From positions 32,815 through 96,814 of the forward strand of contig CAUYLG010022068.1 in the NCBI GenBank assembly GCA_963573385.1: 64,000 bases of DNA. The letters run 5' to 3'. Below the pieces are notes generated by a model, which had not been told where the DNA came from, did no database searches, and saw only the letters and a list, made by a program, of their open reading frames with translations. A program made the position numbers and the translations under genes. The stretch's first letter is position 1. The number at the start of each line of letters is the position of its first letter. The DNA comes from Cacajao melanocephalus. Taxonomy: Eukaryota > Chordata > Mammalia > Primates > Pitheciidae. Positions 41,778 to 54,034 of the stretch are shown in pieces.

Positions 41778-41784
41778 TCCGTTA

Positions 41785-42205
41785 TTCCTCAAATTCACCA
41801 AGCACACTTCCTCTTTAGGTTCTTTATACTGGCTATTCTGCCTGGAACGGTCTTAATTCAAATATCAAAAGAGCTAAATCCCTCACTTTCTTCAATCTCT
41901 TTGCTTCTATCTTGCCTTCTCAATGAATACTTCGCTTACCACCTTTGTAAAATTGAAGCTCCCCCTTCCAACTTGGCAGTCCGGAGTCTTCTTTATTCTG
42001 CTCTACGTTTTAATTCTTCTTAGAAACATATCACTTTCTACACATATGATATACTTTACTTATTTATTATGATGATCATTTATTTTCTGGTCTTCCTCTC
42101 TAGAATGTAAGCTCCATTAAGGTAGGGATCTCTGTTTTGTCTAAGTGCAAGAATAGTGTCTAGCACATAGAAGATATTCAGTAAAAATTTGTTGACTAAT
42201 ACTTT
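41785..42205 (+). mobile_element. L2 LINE, 3' region
   Basis: L2 pattern through to its 3' end: actggctattctgcctggaa, ctctctagaatgtaagctcc, agtgtctagcacatagaaga and aaaatttgttgact. Confidence 0.85.
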
Positions 42206-42254
42206 GTAAGGACTAATAATTCCCTACTTTTCATAGTGTTTTATATTTCTTCTA

Positions 42255-42465
42255 GTGCTTTCACATGGTATCCCATTTAATCATATTAATTACTATATGA
42301 GGTGGGTAGGGCAACACAGAATTTATCTCCATTTTGCATTTAGGAAAATAGAAATCCAGAGAGGTGAAATGATCTACCCAAGATAGAGTCTACATAGCTG
42401 GTATGTGGTAAAATCAGGAACCTAGTTTTGTACCCTCTTTCTGTAGCCTCCAATATTACACTGCA
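42255..42465 (-). repeat. MIR SINE
   Basis: Reverse MIR: cacatggtatcccatttaat, tctccattttgcatttagga, cagagaggtgaaatgatcta and tagctggtatgtggtaaaat. Confidence 0.8.
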
Positions 42466-43685
42466 AAGCCACTCGTCGTTGAGGAAAGACCTTCCAGATT
42501 CTTTGTTAGAAAGGGAACATGCCCTGCTTGTGCCACTAACCCAGTGCCTTGAAGCTTAATGTGTTTCACCAGCAAATGCAAAGTCAATTAAAGACCTGAG
42601 TTTATGTGGGGAATCGGCTTGTGAATATGAGAGAAAATGATTCCCAAATGGGACTCTCTCCAAGAAAGCAAGCAAGCAACATTTCAATATCCCAGCTACT
42701 CAGTGGAATAAATTATTTGTTTCTTCCTAACTAGCTCTGCCTTCCTCTTGCATTACACACTAAACCAAACAGTTCTCCAAAGCAATGTAATAAGATAAAA
42801 GAAGTGAGAGCCCAAAAAACCATCTGCAACCTTATGTACCGCCCAATGGCCTCTTCCACTGTGCCACCATCTAAGCCACTAACTGCCCATGTTGGAAGCT
42901 TTCCCTCATTGCCACTGCCACACAAAAAAAGTGGATACTGTCCCTTTAAATGTACCACCAAACCGGAAGCTGGTGTTTACTTGGCAGGGGAAGAACAAGA
43001 TACTTTCATGCTTGGCATGCTGCTACCATTGGCATCTAACCCAGAAGCTGCTGCATTCTGCAGGGGTGGCAACTATTTTGTCCTCAGGATAACATAGTGG
43101 AAGATGCAGCTATATTTACATACAGGCTTTTTAATAGAGATGCCTATCACCCCTCGTAAGCTCACAGGAGGCGACAGAAATGGCACAGCCAGAAAAAGGC
43201 AAGCCAAATCCACAGTACCTTCTGGCAACTGAATCCACATTACCAGAGAGAGAGGCCTTGATCTCTTTCTCTGGCCCCCAGAATGTCATTAGACCAGGGG
43301 CACATTCAGAAACGCTGTTAAGTATTACTCAGTAGACCAGGTTTGTCTTCAGTGCCCTTGTCAGAACTCTCTTTTCGAAGATCACAGCAAATCAAGTGGT
43401 GGAGGCTTGACTCTACTAAGTCAACTCTGCTGCCAGGCTCAACAAATATCTCATAATGAAACAGCATGCATCAATTCAATAAATAAACCTCAGGCTGAAA
43501 AAAGAAGTGTCAATGCAAGCACAATCTACCAAACGCTTAACAGACGTTAGATAACACATGGATGCCAACATCACTAAAACGTGAAGAAATGCACAACTTT
43601 GGCCACACAGGAATGTACTGAAATATCTAACACTGAGGAAGTAATAAGAATGGAAGAAAAAAACATCATTTTTAAGGGCAATATC
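42466..43685. other. Intron, unique sequence
   Basis: No recognised feature. Overlapping 67-97-codon open frames at 42731-43097 on both strands show no family match. Confidence 0.5.
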
Positions 43686-43687
43686 AA

Positions 43688-43835
43688 CTTTGGAGGCAGA
43701 GAAACTGGGGTTCGATTCTAAAGGTTTTCTTGCCTTAGGAGATCACTTAAGCTCACTATGACTCACTTTCCTGATCAGAAATAAGGATGATAACAATACC
43801 TTGAGCAAGTATTAATTTTGTGATGTAGACAATGT
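43688..43835 (+). repeat. MIR SINE
   Basis: MIR blocks: ggaggcagagaaactggggt, cttaagctcactatgactca and ctttcctgatcagaaataag. Confidence 0.65.
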
Positions 43836-43871
43836 TCAATTATGTGGAGATGCCCTGTTGGTTTAGTTTTT

Positions 43872-44068
43872 TAAAAAGTGTGGCTTTTGAGTTTAAACAT
43901 AGATTTAAACCGCACTTCTGATACTAATTGTATGGCATTGAAGAAGGCACTTATTCTCTCTAAACCTGAGTTTATTCATCTATATTTTGAGGATGATGAT
44001 GACACCTATCTCAAGTGGATGCTATAATAATCAAGCAAGATAATGTTGTGAATGTGATTTATAAGCCA
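43872..44068 (+). repeat. MIR SINE
   Basis: MIR blocks: gtggcttttgagtttaaaca, gaagaaggcacttattctct, aacctgagtttattcatcta and ctatctcaagtggatgctat. Confidence 0.75.
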
Positions 44069-44147
44069 TGAACTCCAAGATAAAGAAAAGTGGAGTTTTT
44101 TTGTTTTTTTGTTGTTGTTTTATTTTTTAAAGCCTTTGATTAGAGTG

Positions 44148-44262
44148 GCCAACCAATCTGATTTTCCAGGCATAGGGGGTTTTACAGGACCCAGAATTTT
44201 CAATGCTAAATATGAAAAATCTTAGGCAAACCAGAATGAGTTGGGCACTCTAGTCTTGACTA
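44148..44262. mobile_element. Palindromic MITE-like element
   Basis: The ends are inverted: gtggccaaccaatctgattt at the left and cagaatgagttgggcactc at the right. The centre ttcaatgctaaatatg is the same as that of the element at 51.47 kb. No coding capacity. Confidence 0.6.
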
Positions 44263-44269
44263 ACCTTTT

Positions 44270-46890
44270 ATTAGGCCAGTGTTCTCACTAGACCTTAACT
44301 GAGATGACTAGGCCTTAACCAGATTTAGGCCCTGGCTCTGCCTTAATTAGACTCTGACTGGGACTTAACTAAGCTTAGCCCTTTCTAGACCTAAATGGGC
44401 TAAATATGCCTTAAATAGGCCCAGGCCCTTGCTACACATTAAATTAGAATGAATAGGCCTTCTCTAGACTTAGGTCCTGGCAATGCCTTATCTAGATTGA
44501 TTAGATATTAACTAGGTGTAGTCCCTGGCTAAGCTAACTGGGCTGTGACTAGGACTTAACTAGGCAGAAGCCTGGCTATATGTTTACTGAGTTGACTAGG
44601 CTTTAACTAGGCTTAAGCCTTGCTTTTGCCTCAACTAGACTCTGACTAGGCTTTAACAAGGCTTAAGGCCTGCACATGTCTTAACTAGACTCTGACTAAG
44701 CTTTAACTAGGCTTTGGCCCTGGATAGGCCTTAACTGGGTTGGCTAGAGCTTAACTAGGATGACTAGGCCCTAGGTAGGCTCAAACTCTGGCTAGACCTT
44801 TACTAAAGTCTGACCATACCTTTTCTAGGCTTAGACCTTAGACGTTAGACCTTAGACCTTTCTAGGCTTAGACCTGGCCTTAACCAGGTCCGGGCTATAC
44901 CTTAACTAAACTCTATGTCTCCTCTAGACTTACACCCTAGATAGGCCTTAACCATGCTTAGACTGGGACTCAAGTAGGCTTATCCTCTGGATAGGCTATA
45001 ACTGGGCTAATTAAGCCTTAACTAATATTGGCCCTCACTAGGCTTTAACTGGGTTGATGCAGTCTTGTGTTAACTAGCTCTTAACTAGTCTCATGCCTTT
45101 GCTATACTTTAACTAGACTTTGACTAGACCTTACCCAGGCTTAGTCCTTGACTTGGCCTCAACTGGCTTCTGACTAAACCTTAACTCGACTTTGGCCCTC
45201 GTAAGGCCTTAACTAGGCTGGCTAAGTTCAACCTGGGCTCAGGCCATTGCTACACTTTAACCATATTTTGATGAGGCCTTAACCAAGATGGCTAGCCTTT
45301 AATTAGGTTTGGGCCCTGGGTATACCTTTAAAGACTCTTATTAGGCCTTAATAAGCTAAGGCCTGGCATTACCTTAACTAGTTTGTGATTAAATACTTAA
45401 GTAGATTTAGGCCTTAACTGGGCTCTGACTAGGCCCCTAACTAGCTCTGACTAAATATAAACTAGGCTTAGGATATGAATAGTCCTTAACAATACTCTGA
45501 TAATACCTTAACCAAGTCAGTTAGCTTTTAATTAGGCTTATGCTGTAGCTATACCTTAATAAAACTCTAGCCAGGCCTTAAATAAACTTAAGCCCTGACT
45601 ATACCTTAACTAGTTTCTGCTTAAAACTTAACTAGACTTAGGCCTTATCTAGGCTCTGACTTCACCTTAATTAGGCTTAAGCCCTGACTAGGCCTAACTG
45701 GGCTCTAACAAAGTCTAAACTAGTGTTAGGTAATGGCTAGGCCATAACTGGGCTTTGACTCACGCTTAACGAGGCTGAAGCCCCGCCTATACCTTGATTA
45801 GGCTTCACTACATCTTAACTAGGCTTAGGCCTTGGCCAAGTCTTAACTAAGTTCTGACTAGGACTAAACTATGTTTTTGACCTTGCTAGGACTTAAGTAG
45901 ACTAGGACTACAACTTAACTAGACATAGGCCCTGGCTCAGGCTTAACCTGGCTCTGTCTAGACCTAAATTAGGCTTAGGCCCTGGCTAGGGCTGAACTGG
46001 CTTCTGACTAGACCTAACCAAAGTTTAGGCATTGGTTATGCTTTAAGAATACACTGATGAGGTCTTAAGCAAGCTAGCTAGCTTTTAACTACCTTAGTCT
46101 TTGGCTATACTTTATCAAAATTCTGACAGGCTCTTAACTATGTTTAGGCACTGGCTAGGCTTTAACAAACTCAACTAGACCTGAAGTAGGCTTAGGATCT
46201 GGCTAGGTCTTAAGTGGACTAACTAGGCCTTAACTAGGTTAAGGCTTTGACTCAGTCTTAACTAAGTTCTGACTAGGACTAAACTATGCTTATGACCTTG
46301 CTAGGACTTAACTAGACTAGGACTGGAACTTAACTAGGTTTAGAGTCTGGCTAGGGCTTAACTGGGCTGACTAGGCATTAACTAGGCATTGTCCCTGAAT
46401 AGGTCCCAGTTGGGCTGACTAGAACTTAACTAGGCTCTAAATTAGGCTTAGGCCTTGCCTAGGGCTGAACCGGGTTCTAACTAGACCAAAACTAGACTTG
46501 GGCACCAACTATGCTTTACCAATATCCTAATGAGGTATTAAGCAAGCTAGCTAGTTTTAACTGTGTGATCTAGACCGGAAGTAGGCTTATGCTCTGACTA
46601 GGTTTTAATTGGGCTGACCAGGACTTAACTGGACTTAGGCTCTGTCTCCACCTAACTGATTTCTGAGTAGGCCTTAAGTGGGCTTAGCCCTTGGTGAGCT
46701 TGTAACCAGGCTGCCTAGTCATTAATTGGGCTGAGCAAGCCTTAATTACACTTTGGTCTTACCCAAGTCCATGGCTTAACAGTGCTTAAGCCTCAAGTAG
46801 GCCTTATCTAAGCTGAGGTGCTGGCTAGGCCTTAACCAAACCTTGGCCCTGGCCTTATCTTGATTAAGCTCTAGTCAGGCCTTGGCTAAA
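44270..46890 (+). repeat. Large degenerate minisatellite-like array (CTTAACTAGGC / TTAGGCCCTGGCTAGG units)
   Basis: About 2.6 kb made almost entirely of diverged copies of two alternating sub-units. One resembles cttaactaggcttaggccct + ggctaggc (about 28 bp) and the other cttaactgggctctgactagg (about 22 bp), giving a compound period near 50 bp. For example, gactaggctttaac at 44651 recurs as gactaagctttaac about 50 bp later. Local sub-duplications occur, such as gaccttagac... near 44828-44860. No ORF of note lies inside. It is not any named human satellite that I can recognise. Confidence 0.92.
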
Positions 46891-47033
46891 TTGCAGCTAC
46901 TCTTTCGTAAGGATCACCTCAATAATATACCACCTTTAGCTCTCAGCTCCTCAGTTTGTATCTGCCATCACCTCAGTTATCCTACAGTTTCAGGCTACAC
47001 TCTGGGGGCATAAAGAAGTCAGAGACATGACCC

Positions 47034-47955
47034 CTATCTTATCACACTGCAACAGGAAACAGAATGCTTGTAGGCTCTTTGCAGCCAGATGTATTTATAG
47101 GATAAAACAGGAAGCAACCCCTGAATTGATACACCCCAAGAAACTGGGGGATACTTTTTTATGTAACACTCCTCCCACCCCCACAATTATATTTTTATTT
47201 CATCCAATCAAAATGGTCTGTACAACTTCTTCCAGGACACTGATATTTCGTAACAAGTTTGTAAGAAATTTAAAACATAGCATTCCTAAGTATGTTACAG
47301 GACATGACCCTAGCTTTTGCCCATAACGTGTAATTGGCAGTTTAAAGAGACCTCTTCTTACCTACCTTACCACACTTCAAGAGGAAACAGACTTCTTGTA
47401 GGCTCTTTGAAGCCAGATGTATTTATAGGATAAAACAGGAAGCACCCCCTGAATTGACACCCCCAAGAAACCAAGGGACACTATTGTATGTAACACTCCA
47501 ACTGGAAGTATATTTCTACCTCAGCCAATCAAAATGGTCTGTACAACTGCATCCAGGACACCAACATTTTGTAACAAGTTTGCAGCAAACTTAGAGCATA
47601 GCTTTCCTAAGTACAGTATAGGAGAAGGAGACCCTTGGCAGTTTACCTACATCACCGCACTGCAACAGTAAACAGACTGCTTGTAGGCTCTTTGCAGCCA
47701 GATATATTTATAGTATAAAACAGGAAGCAAACCCTGAATTGACACCCCCAAGAAATCAGGGAATACTCTTGTATGTAACACTCCACCTGGAAATATATTT
47801 TTATTTCTGGCAATCAAAATGGTCTGTGTAACTTCTTCCATGACACCGACATTTTGTAACAAGTTTGTAACAAACTTAAAACATAGCATTCCTAAGTACA
47901 GTAAGGGAGACAAATCTACAGGATTTACCATGATGTGCAATTGGCAGTTTAGAGG
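47034..47955 (+). repeat. Three tandem copies of an approximately 300-bp unit
   Basis: Copies at about 47034-47352, 47353-47645 and 47646-47955 share gtaggctctttgcagccaga, tatttataggataaaacagg, ccctgaattgacaccccca, caatcaaaatggtctgt and aacaagttt followed by aattggcagttta. The shared anchor taggctc starts at 47071, 47399 and 47684, so the spacing is 328 and 285 bp. The middle copy lacks about 35 bp near its end. The repeated TATA-like tatttataggataaaa and CCAAT-like ccaatcaaaatgg could mean LTR or promoter ancestry, but no family was recognised. Confidence 0.92.
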
Positions 47956-48626
47956 AGAGATCACCAATGCACTAGAATTGCAGTAAAGGGAGTGTAAGCT
48001 TCACCAAGCTGAACTTTGAGCATTTATAGACCCTAGGAACTCTCCACAGTTAGTTATCAATCCCACTGTGAAGAAGTAGCCAGTCTGATATATACTGGAT
48101 TAGCCTGCTATAGGATACTGAAATACTTGGTTAATGACCCAAGAACAGGATGATAAATCCAGACCAGAGTATAGGCCATCATTCCTGTCTATTAACTTCA
48201 TGGATTCCTAGTGAAAAGAGTGGCAATTGGTTCCTAACCTTGGCTATTTTATTTACTTTGGGAGCATGTATTTGTATATACATTCACCTTCTAGTAAAAT
48301 GCATTTGATTCACTCTACATTGGGAATTCTCTTTGGACCAACTAATCATTTTTGTCATCTGTATCAAGTTTTAAATTAAACTTATATAGGCCTGTATAGT
48401 CCTATTAACCTTTTCAAGTACACAGTGACTTAGGTATCAGTCCTACATGGACTAACTGAAATCTGTAGGTACTATTCAGAGTAAAGCAGGTAAGCAGCTC
48501 TGTTCACAGGATAGTGCCAAGACAGGGCCTGTGGCTGTGTGATGTCACCAGTCTACATTAAACTGTATATAGTAGTATGTCAAAAGAACTGATCTGGGCA
48601 CCAGAACTGGAGAGTTTTTACAATCA
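47956..48626. other. Intron, unassigned sequence
   Basis: No recognised feature. Confidence 0.55.
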
Positions 48627-48760
48627 TTCATTCATCCCACAAATACTTATTAATCGCCTACTGTGTGCCAGATATTATCCTGAGACTAGGAATATGATGG
48701 TAAGCATATATAGCCACAACCCTTGACCTCATGGAGTTTTCATTCTACAACCAAAATCAG
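48627..48760 (-). mobile_element. L2 LINE 3' end
   Basis: Reverse L2 3' terminus: attcattcatcccacaaata, cctactgtgtgccagatatt and ttgacctcatggagttttca. Confidence 0.8.
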
Positions 48761-49104
48761 GAGAGGATCTGCACAGCCATGAGTTGAAGCTTACATTAAC
48801 ACATTTTGTATGCTACAGGGCAAGGTCAGATGTGACAGGCAAAGCCTACAATGACAGAATAGCTGTAGGAAAATAGCCATGTGGTTAAAGAAAGCACCAA
48901 CAAATGAGTATAATCTTCATTCTAAAAATATGAAAACAGAGACATTTCCCAACATCACCACCACCACTACCACAACATTCTGGTCAAGTCACTTATATTT
49001 TTTGATCTTCAGTTCTTCCTTCTATAAAATGGAGTCGCTTATCCATTTGGAAAAAAAAAAAATGAAGAGAAACTGGACTAGATAAGTCAATTCTAAATCA
49101 CACT

Positions 49105-49325
49105 AGCACAATGGATAAGAACCACAGGCTTTAGAGTTGAATAGATGGCACTTGAATCTCAGCTCTTGTCATCTTGTAGCTATATGCCCCTGGCACGATT
49201 TAACCTGACTGAGCCTCATATTTCTTTCTCCGTTAAAAGAGGATAGATACTAATAATACCTATCTCAGGCTGTCATGGGGCCAACGCCTGAGAAAACATG
49301 GAAAATCCTTGGTGCAATAAATTGC
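49105..49325 (+). repeat. MIR SINE
   Basis: MIR pattern: ggataagaaccacaggcttt, agctatatgcccctggcacg, tgactgagcctcatatttct and ataatacctatctcaggctg. Confidence 0.82.
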
Positions 49326-50231
49326 CATGTTCTGCTAAAAAACAGGAAGAATGAGCTATGTCTTGCACAACCTCGCTTCGTTTTATTTGCATTCATCACT
49401 CTTTAGTGAGTACTTGATAAAGATGTGCCGACTGGTTTATTGGACTTCACCATAGGGCAGTAAGAAGATTCACAGGGCAATGGGAGGGACCAAAACCTGG
49501 AAAAGGAGATAGAACAGGGCAAGAGATGAGGGATTTTCCTTATTTTCACTCCTAGTCCAGCTTATCCCACATCCATTCATTCCCTGTGACCATAACAAAT
49601 AAACACCTTCCTGGGACCACAGGCCCCATTGGGATGATACATAAAATCTCAGGAAGTCATTTCAAGTTCAATCTGAAGAATGAGAGTCAAGGTCTCCTGA
49701 GTTCTCTTCTCTGAATGAGCACTGAAACCTTCTCCACCTTTCTTTTAGAACTCTCCCTCTTTTTCTGATGTCTCCAGTCCCTGGCCAATCTCTGAGGGGG
49801 TTACCAGCAGAGTTACAATCTAATATTTGAAAGATGCTCTGAAAAGAAAAAGTTTTATTAACTATTATTTGCACTGTGTGAACAAATTCATAAATACTTC
49901 TTTTATTTTGCAGAAACATTACACACCACTGCTGTAACTAGATTTCTTTCTAGCTTTACTTTGATATTCCAGATGATAAGGGAAGTATGTTGGCATTATT
50001 TTACTACTTGGTGTTTAAGTGCAAGTACTGAGCCATTCACTCACTCCAGGGAGAAGGAGAGAAAGGAATGAGTTTAAGGTCTCAAAACTGAAAACAAATA
50101 ACCGAGAAGGTTCTACATCTCTTCCTGTAGGCTGTGAACTGGGTAATAGTGTTTCTCACTCAAGGAAGGCTTTGGATTGCCCCTGCTGAAGGACAAAAGG
50201 AGAAACAGACTAGGCCCAGATTACCTAAAGC
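49326..50231. other. Intron, unique sequence
   Basis: No recognised feature. Confidence 0.55.
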
Positions 50232-50465
50232 AGTGGTTCTCAGGGCAGCTGATTTCCCACCCCTTTACCTGCCCGCCCACCAGGAGCATTTGGCAATCTC
50301 TGGAGAGACTTTGGTTGTCACAATTGAGGGGAGGTGACATTGTCAATTAGTGGGTAGAGGCCAGGGAAATTCTAAACACCCTACAGTACACAGAACAGTC
50401 TCCCAGAATAAAGAATTATCCAGCCCCCAAAGCCAATAGTGTTCATGTTAAGAAAATCTGACCTG
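50232..50465 (+). mobile_element. MER20 DNA transposon
   Basis: A third MER20: gcagtggttctcagggcagc, atttggcaatctctggagag, tagtgggtagaggccaggga, acagaacagtctcccagaat. It has the same orientation as the two upstream copies. Confidence 0.88.
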
Positions 50466-50704
50466 GAGAATCTTTCCATCCTAACAACCGGCTAATATTT
50501 CTGAAGGTCTTTCTTGTGGCTACTGTGGTTTTATATATAAGCCATAGTCTCTACCCTAAGGAAGCTTACAGTCTAACAAGGAGATCAGCCAGCACACTGA
50601 AGCAACCAGCAAATCATAAAGTATATCACTTAGTTTTGTTTTTTGTTTTTTGTTTTTTTTGACATAGTGTGATCTAGCCTCTGGGTACTACAGGAGCATC
50701 TTTA

Positions 50705-50790
50705 AATTTTATTTTATTTTTAATTGACATAATAATTGTATTTATTTATGGGGTACAATGTGATATTTTTATATATGTTTACATTATAGA
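50705..50790 (-). mobile_element. L1 3'-terminal fragment
   Basis: Reverse complement of an L1 3' end: attgacataataattgtatt, tatggggtacaatgtgatat. Only the last 80-90 bp are present. A T-rich stretch lies upstream at 50635-50660. Confidence 0.75.
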
Positions 50791-51468
50791 AGGGGGAGAG
50801 CAGCAGGAATATGAAGTTCAGGAAAACTTCCAAGAAAAGTTGGATCTTGAGCTGATATTTGAAGGAGGCCACTACTCTTTCCTTTCTCTTCACTGCTGGG
50901 AGAAAGATGAATCTAAGCTTGCTCCGCATACTTCCTTACTTCCCACTCTCTATCAGCATCTTGTAATCTGATTTCGGGTCTCCGTAGAAAATTATTTTTC
51001 TTAATCACCAGAACCAGTCACCTATTCTCAATATTAATCTACATCAACCCTCGTCTTTTAAAAATGTCCTTCTTTCTTGACTTCTATGACATTATCATTA
51101 TGTTCTGGTCCACTTTTGACCTCCTGTCATTCAGCCTCAGGTTCCTTTTTACAGCCAACCTATATGGGCAGGTGTGCCACAACCTCCAGCCTGCTGCCTT
51201 TTTCTCTCTCACCATTTCTTCATTATTTTATTCATTCATTTATGTCCCTTCTCATACCACAAAGGATTTGCAGTAGTTCCAGTCTCATGCTATGCATTTT
51301 TCCTTAATTATACCAACTCCTGTGGCTTCACCCTTCATCTCTATACAAGCAACTCCCTAAACTATGCCTCTGCCTCTGACTCTGATGTCCCTTCTACATA
51401 CCACACCACCTGCCTGATCACCTGCTGAACACCATTCATGTATACCTCAAATCCAACATATCCTAAAC
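50791..51468. other. Intron, unassigned sequence
   Basis: No certain feature. The C/T-rich stretch 51050-51430 may be decayed L2, since L2 sequence follows. Confidence 0.45.
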
Positions 51469-51469
51469 T

Positions 51470-51588
51470 TCAGGTGACCAACTCATCCTGGTTTACCCAG
51501 GACTTAGTTTTAGCACTGAAAGTTCCATGTCCTTGGAATTTCCTCAACCCCAAGCAAACCAGGATAGTAAGTCACCACAACTAAAATG
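51470..51588. mobile_element. Palindromic MITE-like element
   Basis: Inverted ends: ggtgaccaactcatcctggt at the left, aaaccaggatagtaagtcacc at the right; centre ttttagcactgaaagttcc. Same family as 44148-44262. Confidence 0.65.
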
Positions 51589-51589
51589 A

Positions 51590-52050
51590 ACTCAACAGTG
51601 TCTGTTCCAAACCCAGTTTTCCTCATGAGCTCCTAATTCCTCTCCATCATTTAGTAGCAGAGATATCCTCCTTCTGCATAAACCTCAACTCCTCTTTGCC
51701 CTCTACCTACTCATGCAACTGATTGTCAGATATTGTCAATTTTATCTCCAAAATATCTTCTTTACCATCACTTCCTTTCAACTTCCACTGCTCTAATTCA
51801 GGTCTTTATTGCCTCTCACCTGTACAATTACAGTAGACTCCCAATCAGTCCCCTTGCCTCCAGCCACTCTATCACCCTATTCCCATCCCTTTTGCCAATT
51901 CATCTTCCAAACTGCAAAGGCTGGTCATTCTAAAACACAAATCTGATCATCCACAGATAGTACTCTTTTTATCGATATTGAAGTTTTACAGAATGAACTC
52001 CAAAAACAGCATTAAACTCAGGCTCCCAGGCATTTGTGCATGATGACTAC
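51590..52050 (+). mobile_element. L2 LINE fragment
   Basis: L2 ORF2 3' part: gtctttattgcctctcacct, agtagactcccaatcagtcc, acacaaatctgatcatccac. Confidence 0.7.
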
Positions 52051-53062
52051 ACAATTTGATACCTAAGAAATGTTGTTATGAATGACTAAAGTACACTGAG
52101 TATTAATATGAGCTCTTAGTAAAAGGGAAAATCAAAACAAGACAAAACAAAAACCACCAACATACCCCTGAGAAGCCAGGAACTGAGTTTGTCAGTTCCA
52201 GTTTTGCATCTTCTCATCTCTTCAGAGAAGTATATGATATGCTCTCGGTTAAGGAAAGTTAAGTATTGCCAGGAAATTTTGGGTGGGACAGACTCATTAA
52301 AGCCTTGATATTCATATGAAACAGAATCAGCTGGAAGTCATATTATGCAGAAACTAAACTTGAGAGAGAATTCACTTGTTCCCTCAGGCTGTTAGGTCTT
52401 AACTCATCTGTGGCCCTACTCCCTAATTACCTCTGCTGCAAGAGCCATAGGCTTTCCATCTCAGACTGGCAAGGAAAAAGAGAATTTACATGACTGATGT
52501 TTATATCAGTGACAGGAACTAGGTACCTCATTTGAATAAGGGGTAGGGTACTCCAAATATAGATTATGAAAAATGAAAAACTGCCAGGTGAAGAAGGCGA
52601 CTGCTTTTCCTAGAGGAGAGAGATCTCATCCTTTCCTCTCTAAGGAAAACTTATCTATCCTCTGTCTTCTCTCATAGACTTGCAAATGGTAAATTGTTTA
52701 TGAAGTAACTCACTTTAGGAGTGAGGGACTGACCTTCACAAAGATATCAGGAAAAGATGGCTACCAGAAACATCAGAGCCGTAATCCAAAGGCTTACCTC
52801 TCTAATGGTAGAAATTTTCATCACATGGTAGGTAACTTCCTCTTCCATCTACATAATTAAGAGATCTAGCTCCCACCCCTTCAGAAATCTCTTCCAACTA
52901 TGGTCCTGCATTTTGTGTTTGCCACATTTGTTTTTTCTCGTTTTTTTTTTTTTCTACCTGGCTCAATAGGACATTGAAACAATGATGTGTTTCATTTATC
53001 TTCCAAAGACCTTGCCTCTGAAATTTATTATCCCTTCATTTTAGGTACTTCCCCAGCCAGAA
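52051..53062. other. Intron, unique sequence
   Basis: No recognised feature. Confidence 0.55.
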
Positions 53063-53106
53063 TCACACACACACACTCATGCACACACACACACACACAC
53101 ACACCC
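53063..53106 (+). repeat. (CA)n microsatellite
   Basis: CA repeat interrupted by ctcatg (two runs of about 6 and 12 units). Confidence 0.95.
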
Positions 53107-53779
53107 CATAAACAAAAACACAGCCCTTCTTTGTTTAATAGCACCAACACCCTCCCTCTCCCTCAACCTAGGAGATGTGAACAGCCATGGTCTCTGCCCT
53201 AAAGGAGTGTAGGATTTAATGAAAGGCATTAACCAAGCACAACTAAGAACAAAGAAGTATATCTGACAGTCATTTTTTTTTCTCCAGTTGCTGCAGGAAC
53301 TGGGATAATGGGAGGTCAGCATATACTGCAATCCTTAAGAAAACATCACATTAATCAAAAAATGAAATTAGAGTCCCTTGAAATGCAACACAAGGGAAGG
53401 ATTTTGAAGATATCGAAAAAGAAAAAAGAAAATCATCACAGAACTGGGGACTTTCTCCGCCACTCCCATACATAAACACTTCACTGTGGTCACGTATCGT
53501 TCTGGCTTAAAGCTTTTAATGGCTTATTCCAGAGTGAATCTCCTGCTGTCAGTCCCCCTCCAGGCCAAAACCACCCTGTTCACTGCCGTGTCCTGCTAAT
53601 CCTCATACTTCTACCTCCAGCCCCGACTTCAGTCTTTTCTTCAGCAACTCAAGGCACTAGAAAAGTCAGTAAGAATAAGAAAAAGACAAATACAGATATT
53701 TGATATTTAAGTGAACATTCACTATGGGCCAGGCACACAGCCTCATTCTGTCTGTTTCATTACTACTCCAAGTAATTTA
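53107..53779. other. Intron, mostly unassigned
   Basis: The segment 53500-53640 may be a decayed L2 piece (aaagcttttaatggcttatt, cagtccccctccaggcc). Otherwise nothing recognised. Confidence 0.45.
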
Positions 53780-54010
53780 ACTACCATTTTTAGAGTTTAC
53801 TATGTGCCAGGCAACCAGAACTGTGCTAAGAACTTTTCATGCATAATAGCTCATTTAATCCTCACAGCTACGTGTAAGCAGTCTTCCTATTCTCATTTTA
53901 GAGAGGAGGACATGGAGAGATGTAAAATAACTTGTCCAAGGGCATACTATTAATTAATAAATGGCAAATCCAGAGTTGGACTTCAGGTCTGTCTTACTCC
54001 AAAGCCTACA
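53780..54010 (-). repeat. MIR SINE
   Basis: Reverse MIR: tactatgtgccaggcaacca, gctcatttaatcctcacagc, attttagagaggaggacatg and tccaagggcatactattaat. Confidence 0.85.
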
Positions 54011-54034
54011 TACCAGAGACTGTGTAGTATGATG

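Noticed and set aside
44270..46890. CRISPR-like or telomere-like array
   Set aside because: There are no constant repeats with unique spacers. TTAGGC occurs often, but never as the continuous hexamer runs expected of telomeric DNA, and the true period is near 50 bp.
47034..47955. Small protein-coding genes in the three-copy tandem repeat (99- and 106-codon frames)
   Set aside because: The frames are not conserved between the three copies and lie on opposite strands, as expected for chance ORFs.
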